A stretch of 7,939 nucleotides of DNA from QNBT01 sp964563335 (GTDB lineage Bacteria > Planctomycetota > Phycisphaerae > Sedimentisphaerales > Anaerohalosphaeraceae): contig CAZLWL010000098.1 in the NCBI GenBank assembly GCA_964563335.1, forward strand, positions 1 to 7,939. The letters are read 5' to 3'. The notes under the pieces are model-generated. The model saw only the letters and a list, made by a program, of their open reading frames with translations. It had not been told where the DNA came from and made no database searches. This document shows positions 5,190-7,939 of this stretch, one piece after another. The stretch's first letter is position 1; each line of letters opens with the position of its first letter. Made by a program: the position numbers and the translations under genes.

Positions 5190-7939
5190 TTAGTTTTTTT
5201 GGCTGTCTTGCAACTCTTTTAGCATCTCTTCGAGGCTGGTGGTAAGGTTAAGCCATGCCTCCTCATCCATGGTTTTCCTGACCTCATATAGCCAGTCCAA
5301 AAGCTCCTTGATCTGCTCGATATGCTCGCTAGCGCTCGGCTCAGACGGTGTTTTGCTGATTTGTTCGGCAGCAGGCTCACTAATCAGCATTGATTCGCCA
5401 CTGGCCATCTTATCCATACCGCCGCCCATTCCCATCATCATCTCCATCATTTCGTAGTCTAGCATCTTGTTGCAGGTCATCCACATCCACTCCTGAGCAA
5501 AATAAGCAAAGTCGCGATAATCAATTACACTATCAACATACAAGTCATACTTGATATGCCAACCGGGATCGTTAGCGTCGGCCAGCCACAGCCCCGCCAG
5601 TTCACGAAGGTCTGTCATATCAACAACGTCATCATTGTTAAAATCTGCATCGTTATCGGTGCTCTCATTGCAATATTCATCCGCTCCCATATCTACTCTT
5701 TTGTCGTCACCGCCGTCACGAGCAAGTATTCGAACGTGTTTATCGATATCACTTTGGCCGCTGTAGTTTCCGCACGGATCTCCAGCATCAATGCAAGCCG
5801 AGCCCGAGCCTGAGCACGGATCAAGATGATAATAGTTATCATCGACGACAAACGGCGGAAAGTTCGGATCGCCGTCAATGTTACCCTGGCCTGCTGTTCC
5901 ATCAGTTAAACAACTGTAAATCGCATTGCAATCCACAATATCATTTATCTGGGCATCATCCCAGATAATACAACTACTGATATATGGATCGATTGAAGTT
6001 TCAGAGTATATTCCTGCGGAAAAATTATCTACAAGTGTATTGTTCACGATCTTCGTTTCAACGGTGTTTTTCAGGTATATTCCATACTGGTTTTCAGAAA
6101 TCAAGTTGTTCCTAATTATGGAATTCTTTGTGTCATTACAATAGATTCCCTTCTCATTACTGGTAATCTTATTATGCTCGAGAATAATCATCCCATTCTC
6201 ACAATACACACCCGCCAAGGAACCGTCCTTTATCGTAAAACCATCGACTAAAGCCTGCTCAACATTGATATTCACAACATAATCTAAATCTTCATCTCCG
6301 GATAGAATAGTCTCATTACAAGGATCAGCCCAGTTCCGCTCGTAGGATTCGGTTTCATCACCCCAAAAGCCTCCTAACAAACTAACATATCGGGGAATAT
6401 CAAAATACATATTCGGCTCTGACAGTATTTGGGGTGTATATGTTCCTTCCGCCACCCATATCTGGTCACAAGGCCAGGCAGCATTCAGGGCATCGGTCAA
6501 GTCATCAAAGGCGGTCGACCAGCTTGACCCGTTGGGGTCCTGTGCCTGGACATCCGCATCCACGTAAATAACCTCGGTGTATCCGGTGCAATCACAAACA
6601 GGTGTCTGGAGTGTAAATCTGCCGATGTGGTCGCCTTCGTTGATGGTCGCAATAACTTCTACATTGTTTTCAATCATACCTCCCGGCGTCAGTCGTTCGT
6701 TTTGAGACCGGACTACCAGTTCAAAAGAAAGTGTATCTCCGAATGAATTTGAATCGATTAGCGTCCAGGTGTACCTCGGTCCATCGGGGTCATCGTATTC
6801 GTATAGGCCGTCATCGGGCTGGGCCGAAACGAAATCTACTTCTCGCGGCAGATAATCCACTACCTCTATGCTGTCAATGATATTGGGGTCTGTGTAACCA
6901 ACGTCGTCCCACTGGTAATCGATACTGATGGTGTATTTTATCTCCTCTCCCCTCGGACTTGCGCACCCCACCACGTCATCAACCTTTACAACTTCGAACG
7001 GTGGCACATAACCCGCCTCCGCTACGCATACACCTGCGCCATTACCAATGTCTTCGCTGTCGATTTTTGTCCACATATCTGTATCCCATGCTTCAAGCTC
7101 CTGGTTATACGTGGTCATGTAAACCATATTTGTCCCCTGGGAAACGGAAAGCCCAATCACTCCAGCACCAATAGGCTGGATATGACCGTCATAGTCCGGA
7201 GCGCACGGATCGTCCTGGTCAAGATCGAATCTAATCAAATTTTGATGGGACGCGTAACCTCCCGCATATAACCAGCCGTTAGCCGAATCGACATCAATAT
7301 CCACGGCATTGTTATTTTCGCCGAGGTCAATTTTCCTTGTGCACCGGAATCTGTCATTCGGGTCGGGTGCACTAATATTGGGGTCATAGGCGTACACTAT
7401 ATTGCTGTAGACTACAGACGGATGTCTTTCGAATTGGCTGATGTATAATGTCCCGTTTGATTCGTCCAACGAAAGACCACAGGCTGTAACAGGATCATCT
7501 TCCGGATTATACGGAAGCAATGTGTACCAATCCTGCGAGTCACTATATGGCAAAAGCGTCAGCTCTTTTGCATCTGCATCCCATTCATACATAAACAGCT
7601 TGTTCGTTCCTCTGTCCACGGTATATAGCAACGTCGTATCCGGGTCAACATAATCCAACTCCAACCCCGCAAGGTCAGATGCTCCATCGGCTGTCACCTC
7701 GCCTTCGCTTAAAAAAGTTCTTGCATTCACCAACTGAATCTCATATTTACCCTCAAAAGTGACAAAAAGAATATTCGACTGAGTATCTATTGTCACATCA
7801 CAGGCCCCGCCATATTTCAAGTCGTATGTCGCTCGATACTTTAATTGACCTGCCTCGTTGCCCTCCAGGATATCATAAACATTGAGAGTAGCCTCTTCCG
7901 GTCCCCAATGATCCGGGATTGCATAAACTGAGTTCGCTA
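5190..7939 (-). CDS. Large beta-propeller / beta-helix / dockerin-like surface or secreted protein (5' end outside window)
   Basis: The frame is open to the right edge, with 39 further codons (ANSVYAIPDHWGPEEATLNV...) before the first Met at 7820. That Met is internal, and the true start and any signal peptide are not visible. At least 915 residues are present. Numbered from the 7820 Met: residues 1-270 show beta-propeller blade-like repeats (CDVTIDTQSNILFVT, LSLDESNGTLYIS, VDIDVDSANGWLYAGG, LSVSQGTNMVYM). Residues 275-411 resemble a DUF11-type beta-sandwich. Residues 415-716 are a right-handed beta-helix, opening VIYVDADVQAQDPNGSSW, with NosD-like rungs (HNKITSNEKGIYC, RNNLISENQYGIYL, VNNTLVDNFSAGIY) and a CIDAGDP...DMGADEY close. 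Residues 722-780 are dockerin-like, with two calcium-loop helices (DFNNDDVVDMTDL and DLYVDSVIDYRDF). Then come a Met/Gly-rich stretch (MMEMMMGMGGGMDKM, about 791-805) and a charged helical tail. No PEP-CTERM-like sorting signal or final membrane helix is seen. Extracytoplasmic location and a binding or adhesion role are inferred from domain types. Confidence 0.85.
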   Translation of the reverse strand, partial: ANSVYAIPDHWGPEEATLNVYDILEGNEAGQLKYRATYDLKYGGACDVTIDTQSNILFVTFEGKYEIQLVNARTFLSEGEVTADGASDLAGLELDYVDPDTTLLYTVDRGTNKLFMYEWDADAKELTLLPYSDSQDWYTLLPYNPEDDPVTACGLSLDESNGTLYISQFERHPSVVYSNIVYAYDPNISAPDPNDRFRCTRKIDLGENNNAVDIDVDSANGWLYAGGYASHQNLIRFDLDQDDPCAPDYDGHIQPIGAGVIGLSVSQGTNMVYMTTYNQELEAWDTDMWTKIDSEDIGNGAGVCVAEAGYVPPFEVVKVDDVVGCASPRGEEIKYTISIDYQWDDVGYTDPNIIDSIEVVDYLPREVDFVSAQPDDGLYEYDDPDGPRYTWTLIDSNSFGDTLSFELVVRSQNERLTPGGMIENNVEVIATINEGDHIGRFTLQTPVCDCTGYTEVIYVDADVQAQDPNGSSWSTAFDDLTDALNAAWPCDQIWVAEGTYTPQILSEPNMYFDIPRYVSLLGGFWGDETESYERNWADPCNETILSGDEDLDYVVNINVEQALVDGFTIKDGSLAGVYCENGMIILEHNKITSNEKGIYCNDTKNSIIRNNLISENQYGIYLKNTVETKIVNNTLVDNFSAGIYSETSIDPYISSCIIWDDAQINDIVDCNAIYSCLTDGTAGQGNIDGDPNFPPFVVDDNYYHLDPCSGSGSACIDAGDPCGNYSGQSDIDKHVRILARDGGDDKRVDMGADEYCNESTDNDADFNNDDVVDMTDLRELAGLWLADANDPGWHIKYDLYVDSVIDYRDFAYFAQEWMWMTCNKMLDYEMMEMMMGMGGGMDKMASGESMLISEPAAEQISKTPSEPSASEHIEQIKELLDWLYEVRKTMDEEAWLNLTTSLEEMLKELQDSQKN

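Noticed and set aside
5556..5902. Short open frames on both strands within the dockerin and beta-helix region
   Set aside because: They overlap the clearly coding 5190-7939 frame and lack ribosome sites or motifs.

Overview
The window most likely comes from a planctomycete of the Phycisphaerae/Sedimentisphaerales type. This is inferred mainly from the large partial protein at the right end. It combines a beta-propeller, a DUF11-like domain, a right-handed beta-helix of the 'IYVDAD...GSSWSTAFDDLTDAL' style and a dockerin-like calcium-binding pair, an architecture I associate with that group. Base composition is about 50% GC, with AT-rich spacers.

Left region (1-2023): a two-gene minus-strand cassette resembling a toxin-antitoxin or stress module. 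Its first gene is an intact Xre-type HTH plus ImmA/IrrE zinc metallopeptidase. Two bases after that gene's stop begins a DUF4411 (PIN-like) gene broken by a single in-frame TAG at codon 43. An identical 16-bp AT-rich direct repeat sits on each side of the cassette (48-63 and 1890-1905), and the right copy overlaps the likely cassette promoter.

Middle region (2024-5164): three core-type genes. argH (argininosuccinate lyase, minus) has a near-consensus promoter and a leader with a 21-bp palindrome, an alternative competing stem and a 15-codon upstream ORF. Upstream of it, also on the minus strand, is an isochorismatase-fold protein that lacks the catalytic cysteine and ends in a CxCxxC cluster. 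Divergent from that is trmB (tRNA m7G46 methyltransferase, plus). The 177-base spacer (201 bases if trmB starts at the ATG) holds a candidate trmB promoter, a tandem 9-bp repeat and nested inverted repeats.

Right region (5165-7939): one very long minus-strand gene, convergent with trmB and separated from it by a hairpin that may serve as terminator. The gene is open through the right edge, so its N-terminus, including any signal peptide, is outside the window. After the dockerin-like domain it has an unusual methionine/glycine-rich stretch and a predicted helical tail.

The genes do not form one pathway. The window looks like housekeeping genes next to a decayed defence/addiction cassette and a surface or secreted repeat protein. 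I see no rRNA, tRNA, CRISPR array, transposase or integrase.
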